Source of the DNA: Symbiodinium natans
Lineage: Eukaryota; Sar; Dinophyceae; Suessiales; Symbiodiniaceae
Assembly (NCBI GenBank): GCA_905221605.1
Contig: CAJNDS010000308.1
Span: 1-64,000 of the forward strand
Reading direction: 5' to 3'
DNA length: 64,000 nt
A program made the translations under genes and the position numbers. The stretch's first letter is position 1, and each line of letters begins with the position of its first letter. Under the pieces are notes generated by a model. The model searched no databases and was not told where the DNA came from. It was given only the letters and a program-made list of their open reading frames with translations. Below, in pieces: positions 25,601-33,245 of the stretch.

Positions 25601-28600
25601 CCATAAACCCCAGACCGCAGCTGGCGTGTCAAAGCCGAAGTGTGCTGGGGCTCATCTTCGGAAAGGGCTCCTTGGCCTAGAACTACCTTAAGAACCAAGA
25701 CATGCATTTGCCGGTATTTGCTTTGAAGGTGAGCTTCGAGAGTTACGGGTAAGAAGCGGTTTAGGGTTGCGGAGTTTGGGGCCTTAAGCTCTGGCACTGG
25801 GTTCCGGGGTCAAAGCAGCCGCAAAGCAAGCACTCAACCTGCCTGGCACGCGCTCCGCACGTCCATCACGCAGTGAGCCGCCGTCAAAACCCAGTCAGGA
25901 GCAATGAGCGTGCCCCCGCAAAAGGGGCCGCCTTGAATGCGGGAGCGCGGGGACTTCGCTTGGAGATATGATCAACACACTTGATACAGAGTCATAGGGC
26001 TTTCTAAACCCCAAACCCCTGAACCGCAAACCCATAAACCTTCAAACGCCTAAACCCCCAAAACCCCCAATACCCTCAACAACCCCAAAACCCCCAAAAC
26101 CCCCAAAAACCCCAAAACCCCCAAAGCCCCCAAACCCCCTAAACCATAAGACCCGAAGACCCTAAAACCTCGAGCTTCAGGTCTTCCCCTGGCCCCTACA
26201 CCCCTAAAACCTCAAACCCTTAAACCCTTAAACCCCAAAAACCCTTAAACCCTAAAACCCTAAAACCCTAAAAACCCCAAAACCCTAAACCCCTTAAAAC
26301 CTTAAACCCCTTAAACCCCTAAAACCCTAAGACCTTCAGCTTCAGGTCGACCCCTAAACTCAAAACCACAAGACCCCTTAAGACCTGCAGCGACAGGGTT
26401 CCTGGGGGGAGGGGTGGCCCTAAGCCCTGAGCCCTAAGCCCTAAACCCTAAACCCTAAACCCTAAGCCCTGAGCCCTGAGCCCTAAGCCCTAAACCCTAA
26501 ACCCTAAACCCTAAGGGAGGGAAGAGGGGGGGGGGGTGTTCCGAAGGTGTCGGGGTGCAGGGGGAGTCTCCAGGCTTTCGGGCTCTGTTCGGACTTAGAG
26601 CTTGGGGCTTTGATCTGGGAATTTAGGGTTTAGAGTTTACGGTTTAGGGTTTAGGGTTTAGGGTCTAGGGTCTAGGGTTTAAGGTCACCCGAAGTCCTAA
26701 GCCCGCACAAACCCCTCCTGCTTTCAGGGCCCTACATGAGAACTCAACACCCCGAACCCTAAACTCTAGACCCTAAACCCTAAACCCCCGAACCCTGAAC
26801 CCTAAAAACTAAACCAAGTACCTGAACCTCCAAGCGAGCCCTAAACGTTCGAAGACGGGCCTTTTCTACTATTTAGCTTAAGAATCCCAAAAGAAGAAAT
26901 AGAAATAATCCCTACATTACCCGTAGAAAGGAAGAATATTTGTAATTATTCTTCCTTTTTACGGGTAATGTAGGGAGTATTTCTATTTCTTCTTTTGGGA
27001 TTCTTAAGCAAGTAATGGAGAAAAACCCTAAACCCTAAACCCTCAACCCTAGACCCTGAACCCTAAACCCTAAACCCTAAACCCTAAACCCTAGACCCTA
27101 GACCCTAATCCCTAATCCCTAAACCCTAAACCCCGGGACTCTGACTCTGATTGCGCTGTGGAGTTCAAGGTTACGTTTGGGGGGACTTCCGGTGTGGCCC
27201 GTGCCCAAAGCCCGGAAAACCTGGACCCCTCAGCGCTTAGGGTTTAGGGTTTAGGGTTTAGGGTTTAGGGTTTAGGGTTTAGGGTTTAGGGTTTAGGGTT
27301 TAGGGTTTAGGGTTTAGGGTTTAGGGTTTAGGGTTTAGGGTTTAGGGAAGGCTCGGCTCAACACGGACTTTGCAAGCCCTGTCTAAGCCCCTGCCCAACA
27401 TCCACAAACCCAAAGCCCCCAAAAGCTGCTGTTGAGCAGTTCTCTAGGCGCCCCGTGGGACCATAATACAGACTTGCATGCATCAATATTCGCCTCTACC
27501 CTTTATAAACAAAGACACAACATCATGCCTAAGGTAACTATACGAATGGTTGAATCTGAAGACGTTCAGCTTCGAACTCCCGAGTCATAAGCAAGGAAAA
27601 TCAGGCTTCGTTAAGGTTATTTAAGGCGAGAAAGCTAGGGGGGGGGGGGGTAGATAGATTAAGCTTAACTAAGGTTATTTAAGGGGCGAACCTAGGGGGG
27701 TAGTAGGGGGGGAGGGTAGTTGGGGGGAACCCATGAGAGTCATACGCACCATCGACCCCGCCAAAATTGTCTTCGCCGTGCGGCTGTTGGAAGAACCTAG
27801 GCCTACTTGCCACCGCCAGACACACTGGGAGGCATCCTGCCGTGTGGCTTTGCTGAACTAAGGGTGGTTTCATGTTTTGTGTTGATTTTTTTGGGGGGGG
27901 AGGGGGGCCATGCGGGAATCTGGGTGTCTCAGACTACGCAGTGGCTTAACTATCAGGGTGTTTCGCCGAGCTTGGGGAGGGGTGGGTTGCGATTTTAGCG
28001 TTGAAAAGTGCGAAAGTGAGGTGGGGGAGGTTTTCAACAAGCAATCCCCTCCCTCAACACGAACCTCCCGAAATACCCAATTTGTTCACTTTGAGACTAT
28101 CTAACATTAAAGGGAAGGGAGGGGGGGGGGGGTCGAATACCCTAAACCCTCCAGGCCACCAGGACCACGTATCAGCTCTGAATGGGAATTTGGAATCCTA
28201 GATCCCCCCCTACTACTTTCTACGCATTTTCATTCCCATCCTCTCGACTAAGAAACCCCCCCAGTCAATCAGTCGTCTGCAGGATCCCCGTGCCCTACTC
28301 CGGGAACAAAAGCAGCATAGATAGACCCCGAAAGACCTAAACCCTAAGAACCTGTCAGTTTTGCCTAAACCCTAAACCCTAAACCCTAGGGTCCTTGCCG
28401 TGCACGATGCGCTTGGTGCTGGACTCGGCAATCTTCCCCTTTCCACGGCCCAGGACGCCACACTGTCGGAGGTCCTCTTCAAGGGCTTCGGGCTTCTAGG
28501 GTCCAGGGGTGGGTTCAGGGTTTAGGGTTTAGGGTTTAGGGTTTAGGGTTTAGGGTTTCGGGTTTAGGGTTTAGGGTTTAGGGTTTAGGGTTTAGGGTTT

Positions 28601-29678
28601 AGGGTTTAGGGTTTAGGGTTTAGGGTTTAGGGTTTCGGGTTTCGGGTTTCGGGTTTCGGGTTTGGGGTTTAGGGTTTAGGCTCGTTCCGAGGGATGCAGA
28701 GTTGGGGCCCCTACACCACGATCCCTCACGACCCTCTGGCGCCGGGATGCGCGGAGACCTAGCGGAAACAGGGACCAAGACTGGCCTGAAGGCCCTTGAG
28801 TAGGGTTTAGGGTTTGAGGGTTTGAGGGTTTGAGGGTTTGAGGGTTTGAGGGTTTGAGGGTTTGAGGGTTTGAGGGTTTGAGGGTTTGAGGGTTTGAGGG
28901 TTTGAGGGTTTGAGGGGTTGAGGGTTTGAGGGTTTGAGGGTTTGAGGGTTTGAGGGTTTGAGGGTTTGAGGGTTTGAGGGTTTGAGGGTTTGAGGGTTTG
29001 AGGGTTTGAGGGTTTGAGGGTTTGAGGGTTTGAGGGTTTGAGGGTTTGAGGGTTTGAGGGTGTGAGGGTGTGAGGGTTTGAGGGTTTGAGGGTTTCAGGT
29101 TCCTGTTCTTCTGGCTTGAGGTTTACCTGAAGAGCCCGTCAGTGGCAACATGTTGAGCTGCAGGCTGCAGTTGCTTGGTTTGTTTGGGTGGCCATTTGAG
29201 GTTCGTTGATGGTGACTGGTAGTTGAACATCATTGTCCTTATTCGCACCACCACCAGTAAATGGCCCAGACGACATAGAAATCATGCGTCGCGTCCGAAC
29301 AAAAACGAAGAGAAGGTTCAATTGGGGCTTGCCAGGGCGCTTGGGCACGTTTAGGGCTTAGGGGTTTGGGCCGTGTGGATTGGGGTGTCGCTTTTTCGCC
29401 CGCTTATGTGGGGGTTTAGGGTTTAGGATTTAGGGTTTAGGGTTTAGGGTTTAGGGTTTAGGGTTCAGGGTTTAGGGCTTAAGGTTTAGGGTTTAGGGTT
29501 TAGGGTTTAGGGCTTAAGGTTTAGGGTTTAGGGTTTAGGGTTTTATGGTTTAGGGCTCCAGGTCCTCTTTTCTAAGGCTCGTGTCCACCACCTCGCCACC
29601 GCGCAGATTTGCTCTTTGAGCTGTTGGCTCCGCAGCTATGCTCCCCAACCAAACGGCCAGAATTGCAGAAACCAGCAT
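9498..29678 (-). CDS. Secreted trypsin-CUB serine protease, 21-exon gene model
   Basis: Gene model built by eye from 21 small exons (listed separately), about 436 codons over 20.2 kb. Order: signal peptide; activation peptide ending KR|IVHGK; S1 protease domain with His (TAAHC, exon 4), Asp (DYDFALL, exon 7) and Ser (GDSGGP, exon 12); a helical linker; a CUB domain; TGA stop. The residue six before the catalytic Ser is Asp (DTCQGDS), which in this family gives cleavage after Lys/Arg. The S1 cysteines are all present ([36 protein letters not shown], plus RQCG and TACLP for the propeptide bridge). Every splice keeps frame and all 20 acceptors are AG|G. Introns are largely TTTAGGG/CCCTAAA-type repeat. 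The product should be secreted as a zymogen; the CUB domain probably binds protein or carbohydrate (family knowledge). Exon 5, the exon 14 end and the stop are the least certain parts. Confidence 0.9.
10744..10781 (-). CDS. Trypsin-CUB exon 20
   Basis: A 38-base exon reading [12 protein letters not shown], the CUB loop that usually carries SGxxGPxG. Acceptor GAAG|GGGA. GC donor GGCG|GCTGG, leaving phase 0. Confidence 0.82.
10978..11036. repeat. TA and CT microsatellites
   Basis: A (TA)n tract and a (CT)n tract in intron 19; another (TA)n block is at 11231-11283. Confidence 0.9.
11470..11735. repeat. (TTTAGGG)n switching to (GGGTTGA)n
   Basis: A standard array passes abruptly at about 11,557 into a homogeneous GGGTTGA array of some 175 bp, next to exon 19. 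Confidence 0.95.
11767..11823 (-). CDS. Trypsin-CUB exon 19: CUB FxTExxxD motif
   Basis: Reads [18 protein letters not shown], matching the CUB signature F-x-T-E-x-x-x-D-x-L. Acceptor CAAG|GAGT, donor CAAG|GTTT. A GGGTTGA array starts right after it in the intron. Confidence 0.93.
12166..12225 (-). CDS. Trypsin-CUB exon 18: CUB core
   Basis: Reads [19 protein letters not shown], the second CUB cysteine and the following beta strand (C-x-I-x-V). Acceptor CAAG|GCTA. Donor is GA (ATCC|GAAT); a GT lies 8 bases on but does not keep frame with exon 19. Confidence 0.88.
12827..12874 (-). CDS. Trypsin-CUB exon 17: first CUB cysteine
   Basis: Reads [15 protein letters not shown], the start of a CUB domain (C-x-x-SPxFP). 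Acceptor TCAG|GCAC, GC donor GAAG|GCTT, phase 1 to phase 1. It joins exon 18 as [12 protein letters not shown]. Confidence 0.85.
13753..13810 (-). CDS. Trypsin-CUB exon 16
   Basis: Reads [20 protein letters not shown] segment ending W-x-V-x-SG just before the first CUB cysteine fits the position. Acceptor GTAG|GAGA. The GA donor AGCG|GAGAC gives [11 protein letters not shown]; the frame otherwise reaches a TAG in the intron. Confidence 0.7.
14004..14143. repeat. (TTTAGGG)n array
   Basis: Clean array in intron 15. It is followed at 14353-14450 by a TTTGGGG-variant array. Confidence 0.95.
14793..14913. repeat. (CCCTAAA)n array abutting exon 15
   Basis: C-orientation array that runs right up to the exon 15 donor, so the intron (read on minus) starts GTAGGGTTTAGGG. 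Confidence 0.95.
14914..14985 (-). CDS. Trypsin-CUB exon 15: helical linker
   Basis: Twenty-four codons, charged and Ala-rich ([20 protein letters not shown]), phase 0 at both ends. Acceptor TCAG|GTTA, donor CCTG|GTAGGG. It is a predicted helix between the protease and CUB domains. Membership rests on position, phase and splice signals, not homology. Confidence 0.65.
14999..15098. repeat. (TTTAGGG)n array upstream of exon 15
   Basis: With the array at 14793-14913 it brackets exon 15 in opposite orientations, both close to the splice sites. Confidence 0.95.
15476..15540 (-). CDS. Trypsin-CUB exon 14: end of protease domain
   Basis: Reads [20 protein letters not shown], the C-terminal strand and helix of an S1 domain (PGVYxRV...WI). 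Acceptor CGAG|GCGTC. The donor is uncertain: a GC at 15481 and a GA at 15475 both leave phase 0. The open frame continues to 15311, but that tail runs into repeat-like sequence and is probably intron. Confidence 0.85.
16325..16394 (-). CDS. Trypsin-CUB exon 13: SWG strand
   Basis: Reads [20 protein letters not shown], the S1 substrate-binding SWG strand with its Cys. Acceptor CAAG|GAGC. The GC donor CCTG|GCGCC gives FP|GVYGRV on joining exon 14. Confidence 0.95.
16406..16531. repeat. (TTTAGGG)n array next to exon 13
   Basis: Begins 12 bases from the exon 13 acceptor; a CCCTAAA array (16240-16303) lies on the other side of the exon. Confidence 0.95.
16579..16633. repeat. Poly-T followed by poly-G tract
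   Basis: About 18 T then about 19 G and a GT-rich tail: an extreme homopolymer junction, prone to slippage and sequencing error. Confidence 0.85.
17223..17251 (-). CDS. Trypsin-CUB exon 12: catalytic Ser
   Basis: Only 29 bases. With the last base of exon 11 it gives [10 protein letters not shown], the catalytic Ser motif and oxyanion hole. Acceptor GGAG|GTGAC. With the GA donor CCAG|GAGCC it joins exon 13 as LVCQ|EQGRYVL; a downstream GT would be an alternative donor with a less typical product. Confidence 0.92.
17823..17980. repeat. (TTTAGGG)n array
   Basis: Clean except for a few GGGCTTA units at the left end; part of intron 11. Confidence 0.95.
18577..18641. repeat. (CCCTAAA)n array at the exon 11 donor
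   Basis: Ends at the donor of exon 11. A similar array (18733-18794) lies on the acceptor side in the same orientation. Confidence 0.95.
18643..18699 (-). CDS. Trypsin-CUB exon 11: specificity-pocket Asp
   Basis: Reads [11 protein letters not shown] then GITDTCQ. The Asp of DTCQ is the pocket residue expected for trypsin-like cleavage after Lys/Arg. Acceptor CGCAG|GGTC. The donor is GC, and the intron starts GCAGGGTTTAGGG, so the telomere-like array begins a few bases inside the splice site. Confidence 0.95.
19624..19685 (-). CDS. Trypsin-CUB exon 10
   Basis: Twenty codons reading [20 protein letters not shown], the S1 helix region with the Cys that pairs with MLCA. Acceptor TCAG|GTCT; donor CACAG|GTTG. 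The following intron contains simple GGGTTT-type repeat. Confidence 0.9.
19744..20063. repeat. (GGGGTTTAA)n 9-mer array
   Basis: About 320 bp of a nearly perfect 9-mer, in intron 9. Its frames give long Pro-Leu-Asn and Lys-Pro-Leu repeats that are not genes. Confidence 0.97.
21125..21189 (-). CDS. Trypsin-CUB exon 9: GWG motif
   Basis: Reads [20 protein letters not shown], the standard S1 GWG strand with its conserved Cys. Acceptor ACAAG|GATT. Donor CAGGA|GTGGGG joins exon 10 to give [11 protein letters not shown]. Confidence 0.95.
21670..21845. repeat. (CCCTAAA)n array with CCCCAAA variants
   Basis: Lies just inside the exon 8 donor, in intron 8. Confidence 0.95.
21873..21948 (-). CDS. Trypsin-CUB exon 8
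   Basis: Reads [19 protein letters not shown], matching the S1 stretch after the catalytic Asp that ends in the CLP motif. Acceptor CCAG|GTTA. The donor CACG|GTGCC leaves phase 0, and exon 9 follows as T|DCRITGWG. Confidence 0.92.
22327..22680. repeat. (CCCCTAAA)n 8-mer array
   Basis: Mixed CCCCTAAA, CCCCGAAA and CCCCCAAA units in intron 7, interrupted by copies of a 27-bp unit. Confidence 0.92.
22511..22691. repeat. 27-bp unit repeated three times, containing a splice donor
   Basis: Copies at 22511-22537, 22584-22610 and 22665-22691. The last overlaps the end of exon 7 and its donor; the middle copy is identical, the first differs at two bases. Each copy keeps the exon-end/donor sequence, so the intron holds two decoy donors. 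Confidence 0.9.
22684..22758 (-). CDS. Trypsin-CUB exon 7: catalytic Asp
   Basis: Reads [11 protein letters not shown] then [11 protein letters not shown], the S1 segment with the catalytic Asp. Acceptor CCAG|GAAG. The donor is GC (CCGTG|GCTGTT). The last exon bases and the donor belong to a 27-bp unit repeated twice more in the intron (see the repeat at 22511-22691). Confidence 0.95.
23440..23590. repeat. (TTTGGGG)n array
   Basis: Homogeneous variant 7-mer flanked by ordinary TTTAGGG units. Confidence 0.95.
23947..23981 (-). CDS. Trypsin-CUB exon 6
   Basis: A 35-base exon (11 codons plus two bases) reading [11 protein letters not shown]. It precedes the VFVHPLY strand as in other S1 proteases (E-R-x-x-V...HPxY). 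Acceptor CCAG|GAGC; the donor is GA, with some ambiguity from a shared AG/GAG. Confidence 0.7.
24028..24178. repeat. Dispersed ~80-95-bp family, two tandem copies
   Basis: Core features: GGCCCTTAAA, GAAAAATATTCCTAAA, CCTCT.AA.CCCAA..AGGGAAAAT and a TCCCAAG end. Further copies are at 24887-24976, 25129-25238 (partial) and 52564-52663. Confidence 0.75.
24763..24812 (-). CDS. Trypsin-CUB exon 5 (tentative)
   Basis: Fifty bases chosen because they join exons 4 and 6 in frame with an AG|G acceptor and a GT donor. The product, ending [10 protein letters not shown], fits the variable loop between the His and Asp segments but carries no diagnostic motif. Other AG|G acceptors lie a few bases upstream, so the start may differ. 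Confidence 0.5.
24887..24976. repeat. Dispersed ~95-bp family copy
   Basis: Same order of blocks as 24028-24178, ending CCCAAGGGCCTACCGAG. Confidence 0.7.
25017..25128. repeat. (CCCTAAA)n array
   Basis: Lies between two copies of the dispersed ~95-bp family; the repeat may have inserted into, or expanded within, the element. Confidence 0.95.
25839..25931 (-). CDS. Trypsin-CUB exon 4: catalytic His
   Basis: Contains [17 protein letters not shown], an almost textbook S1 signature with the catalytic His and both cysteines of the His-loop disulphide. Acceptor AAG|GCGG; donor GCAG|GTTG. This is the clearest exon in the window and the anchor for the model. Confidence 0.95.
26876..27009. mobile_element. 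Fold-back element with ~63-bp inverted arms
   Basis: Arms at 26876-26938 and 26947-27009 pair with only a few mismatches around an 8-base centre. Left flanking sequence from 26813 is shared with the copy at 32467-32603. It looks like a miniature inverted-repeat element in an intron; a strong RNA hairpin would form in the transcript. Confidence 0.85.
27236..27348. repeat. (TTTAGGG)n array
   Basis: Clean array in intron 3. Confidence 0.95.
27797..27836 (-). CDS. Trypsin-CUB exon 3
   Basis: A 40-base exon (13 codons plus one base) reading [13 protein letters not shown], the strand after the S1 N-terminus (usually WPWQVSL). Acceptor CAG|GAT, donor CTAG|GTTC. It joins exon 2 in phase 0 and exon 4 in phase 1 to give QVGLGGPFCGG. 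It lies in a region without long repeat arrays. Confidence 0.85.
28394..28474 (-). CDS. Trypsin-CUB exon 2: propeptide and activation site
   Basis: Twenty-seven codons in phase 0, starting after GAG|GAC. It carries RQCG, whose Cys fits the propeptide cysteine that in chymotrypsin-type zymogens stays tethered to the catalytic chain. It ends with TKRIVHGK, where cleavage after Arg would free the Ile N-terminus that activates S1 proteases. The donor is GA (AAG|GACCC), and the intron runs at once into TTTAGGG repeat. Confidence 0.88.
28514..28680. repeat. (TTTAGGG)n array with TTTCGGG units
   Basis: In intron 1; the right end changes to several consecutive TTTCGGG units. Confidence 0.95.
28801..29098. 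repeat. (GGGTTTGA)n 8-mer array
   Basis: About 300 bp of a highly homogeneous 8-mer in intron 1. Confidence 0.97.
29565..29678 (-). CDS. Trypsin-CUB exon 1: start codon and signal peptide
   Basis: Thirty-eight codons. The N-terminus [16 protein letters not shown] has a short n-region, hydrophobic core and small residues at the likely cleavage site (IAA|EP), so it reads as a secretory signal. The ATG comes directly after an AG, which could be a spliced-leader acceptor (inference). The exon ends at AAAGAG before a GA donor. The 10 bases AAGAGGACCT occur both here and at the exon 2 acceptor, so the exact cut cannot be fixed by sequence alone. Confidence 0.8.
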
Positions 29679-30049
29679 CTTCAAAGAGACCGTGCAGGGC
29701 GAGAGGGGAAGGAACACAGCAAACTTGAGCCAGGTGCAGTTTGGGTTTCGGGCTTCGGGTCCCTAAACCCTAACCTTAAATCCTAAATCCTAAAACCTAA
29801 ACCCTAAACCCCTAACCCTACAACCTAAATCCAGCACCCCAAACCCCAAACCCCAAACCCCAAACCCGTTTGGGGTTTAGGGGGCGCAAGGGGAGCCTGC
29901 AGCTTCTGAAGCTCCCCGACTCACCGAGTTCCGTGGTTCTCAGTAGGGGAATGAAGGAATGAGATACCCTTTAAAGGATTGTGTAGGGCCCTCATTCCCT
30001 CATTCCCTACTAAGAACCCGACTCACCGAGTTCCCAGTGATGCGATTCC

Positions 30050-30360
30050 ATCGGGGTTTGGGGGCTTGGGGGCTTGGGGGTTTGCAGGTTTGGGGGTTTA
30101 AGGGTTTAGGGTTTGGGGGTTTGCGGGTTTGGGGGTTTAAGGGTTTAGGGTTTGGGGGTTTGGGGGTTTGGGGGTTTGGGGGTTTGGGGGTTTTGGGGTT
30201 GGGGGTTTGGGGGTTTGGGGGTTTTGGGGGTTTTGGGGTTTTGGGGGGGGTTTTGGGGGTTTGGGGGTTTGGGGGTTTGGGGGTTTAGGGGTTTAGGGGC
30301 CTCGGGGCCTAGGGGTTCAGGGGTTTAGGCGTTTGGGGTTTGGGGTTTAGGGTTTAGGGT
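30050..30360. repeat. (GGGGGTTT)n-type array
   Basis: G-rich 8-mer array with GGTTTAA and GGGTTTT variants, upstream of the protease gene start. Confidence 0.92.
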
Positions 30361-31423
30361 GTGGGTCTTGTTGTGGTTTAGGATTGCTTCGCGGCCTGCT
30401 TTCTTGACTGGGATTCGGGGGCCGTTAGGATTGAGGGCTTAAGGTCGTGGAGTTCAGGGAGTTGGGGATTTGGGCATCGCCCTAAACCCGAAGCCCAGCA
30501 AGCCCCCAACCACGTTAGCCCTATATACACCCCCCCCCCCCCCCAAACCCTCAAAACTAACATAAAGAAACTAACAGAAGCCCCAAGCCCGATACTTTCG
30601 TAGGCCTCCCTCAAGTATCCCAAGCGTTCAACCCCAACAAAATCCAGGTCCAACACAGCCAAACCCTAAACCCTCAAGCAGGGTCACAAGCACACGACAG
30701 AAGGTTTTTCCTATAGCTTCCCATCTTCGAACCCTACTTCTAAGTACCCACGAACCTCCAAGCAACTCCAACCCTAAACCCTAAACCCTAAACCCTAAAC
30801 CCTAAACCCTAAACCCCAAAGCCTAACCCGAAACCCTAAACCCTAAACCCTAAACCCTAAACCCTAAACCCCAAAGCCTAAGCCCCTGAACCCGGAACCT
30901 GAGGTTGGAACAGCCCTTGCCGCTGGCAGTCATCAGCCTTTGCCTCGAGCAGCTGGAGCCCAGACGCTGCGAAGGTTTGGGGTTAGGGTTTAGGGTTTAG
31001 GGGGTTCAGGGTTTAGGGTTTAGGGTTTAGGGTTAGGGTTAGGGTTTGGGGTTTTTAGGGTTTAGGGTTTAGGGTTTAGGCTTCGGGGAGAGAGACGGGG
31101 GGGGGAGGGGTTGGGGCTGAGGGGGGGGGGTGTAGTTTAGGATTTAGGGCTTAGGGCTCAGGGTGCAGGTTAGGGTTTAGGGTTTTGGCTTTTGGGGTTC
31201 AGGGTGTAGAGCCTTCTGGCAGGAGCTCTTATCAAAGACGACCATGGAATGCACGCACTTTTCCTTAGAGCTTTCGGGTGCTTTCGGGAGGCGCGCTTGA
31301 GGTTCAAGGGCGAGGACTGCTTCAAGAAGGGGGAGAGGGCCAGAATACCCTAAGCAAGGCAAAACCCCCTAAACCCCTAAACACTAAACCCTAAACCCTA
31401 AACCCTAAACCCTAACCCCTAAA

Positions 31424-31915
31424 ACTAGAGCTGCCATACTTGCAACCCCACTGGAACACCTGGTACGTACCCCCATGAAACCTCCCCAAGCAGATCGTCC
31501 TTGACAAGCCTTGAAACCAGGCGCTAAGCCGAAACTCTCTCTTTGCAACCCCCTTGCGGTTTCGAGTCTCCCTAAACCCTAAACCCTAAACCCTAAACCC
31601 CTAAAACTAGAGCAACCCCACTGGAACACCTGGTACGTACCCCCATGAAACCTCCCCAAGCAGATCGTCCTTGACAAGCCTTGAAACCAGGCGCTAAGCC
31701 GAAACTCTCTCTTTGCAACCCCCTTGCGGTTTCGAGTCTCCCTAAACCCTAAACCCTAAACCCTAAACCCCTAAAACTAGAGCAACCCCACTGGAACACC
31801 TGGTACGTACCCCCATGAAACCTCCCCAAGCAGATCGTCCTTGACAAGCCTTGAAACCAGGCGCTAAGCCGAAACTCTCTCTTTGCAACCCCCTTGCGGT
31901 TTCGAGTCTCCCTAA
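31424..31915. repeat. Three tandem 170-bp units
   Basis: Each unit holds about 140 bp of unique sequence (ACTGGAACACCTGGTACGTA and onward) plus a short CCCTAAA array. Units two and three look identical by eye; unit one has a small difference near its start. Confidence 0.93.
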
Positions 31916-32315
31916 ACCCTAAACCCTAAACCCTTAACAGGCTTCGGGTTTTGGAGTTTTGGAGTCTTCGGGCTTCTGGTGGTGGATTTGGGAGGGGCGG
32001 GGGTGCTTGAAAACAACGAACTGAAATCCATGAGGCAATCCTGGGCTTCGGGTGGGATCTCCAAACCAGCCCAATGCTCGGGAATTCAGGACTTAGGAGC
32101 CCTCTGTCTCCTAAGCCTCCGAAGCCTCTGAAGCCTCCTGAACTCCCCGAAGCCTCCTCAACCTCCGCCAAAGCCTAAACCCCTAAACCCGAAACCCCTA
32201 GACCCCTAAACCCCGAAACCCCTAAACCCCTAAACCCCTAAACCCAAAACCTCCGAACCCTAAACCCTAAACCCTAAACCCTAAACGCCCCAAAGCCGGG
32301 CCTCGTCACAGGCGC

Positions 32316-32351
32316 CTTGAGCCTCCTCCGCTCCTGGCGGTGGCGCTCGGC
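32316..32351 (-). CDS. Candidate coiled-coil exon B
   Basis: Twelve codons (AERHRQERRRLK) between CGAG|GCCG and CAAG|GCGC. It joins candidate exon A at 33246-33300 in phase 0 to give a longer charged helix (LHEE|AERHRQE). It would belong to a gene upstream of the protease on the same strand. Confidence 0.45.
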
Positions 32352-32466
32352 CTCGCCAAAACGACGGTTTGGGGTTTAGGGTTTAGGGTTTAGGGTTCAG
32401 AGGTATAGGGTTTAGGGGTTTAGGGTTTAGGGGTTTAGGGTTCAGGGTTTAAGAACCCCGAAAAAA

Positions 32467-32603
32467 TGATTACAAATACTCTTCCTTCTTACGGGTAATA
32501 TAGGGATTATTTCTATTTCTTCTTTTGAGATTCTGAAGCAAATAGTAGAAAAAGGCCATCTTCGAACGTTTCAGGCTCACTTGGAGGTTCAGGGTACTTG
32601 GTT
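32467..32603 (-). repeat. Second copy of the fold-back family, single arm
   Basis: Reverse complement of 26813-26950 with some divergence; the other inverted arm is missing here. Confidence 0.8.
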
Positions 32604-33245
32604 TAGGGTTTAGGGTTTGGGGGTTTAGGGTTTAGGGTTTGGGGTTTAGGGTTTAGGGTTTTTAGGGCTGAGGGTTTCAGGGTCTTTTAGGTAAGGATTG
32701 GGGTTTAGGGAGTAGGGTTTGGGGGGTTTGGCTTTAGGGCTTGGGGTTTGGGCTTTCGGGGTTTAGGTTTAGGGAGTGGGCTTGGGGCTTGGGGTTTGGG
32801 GTTGAAGTTTGGGGCTGTGGGGTTTGGGGCTTTAGGCCTTTACAGGCTTTGGGGGTCCCGTTTATAGGGGGAGACTAGGAGTTTCGGGCATTTTTGCTTC
32901 GGGGCTGCCCTGGCGCAATGACAAATCCAACTCACAAAATTCAAACCCTACGCCCCAAACCTGACACCTGAACCTTAAACCCTAAAGCGTAAACCTCTCA
33001 ACCCTAAACCCCTAAACCCCTAAACCCCTAAACCCCTAAACCCCTAATCCCCTAAACCCCTAAACCCCTAAACTCCTAAACCCCTAAACCCCTAAACCCC
33101 GGAACCCCCAAAACCCCCAAAACTTCAGCTGAACCAACCCTGAACCCCCCAAAACTTCAGCAAGAACCTCAACCCTAAACCCTAATCCCTAACCCTAAAC
33201 CTCTCAAACCCTAAACCCCTGAACCCCCAAAACTTGCCCACGGGC

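Noticed and set aside
26520-26640. Alternative exon 3 reading [12 protein letters not shown]
   Set aside because: It lacks an AG|G acceptor, and the exon at 27797-27836 fits phase, splice signals and family sequence much better.
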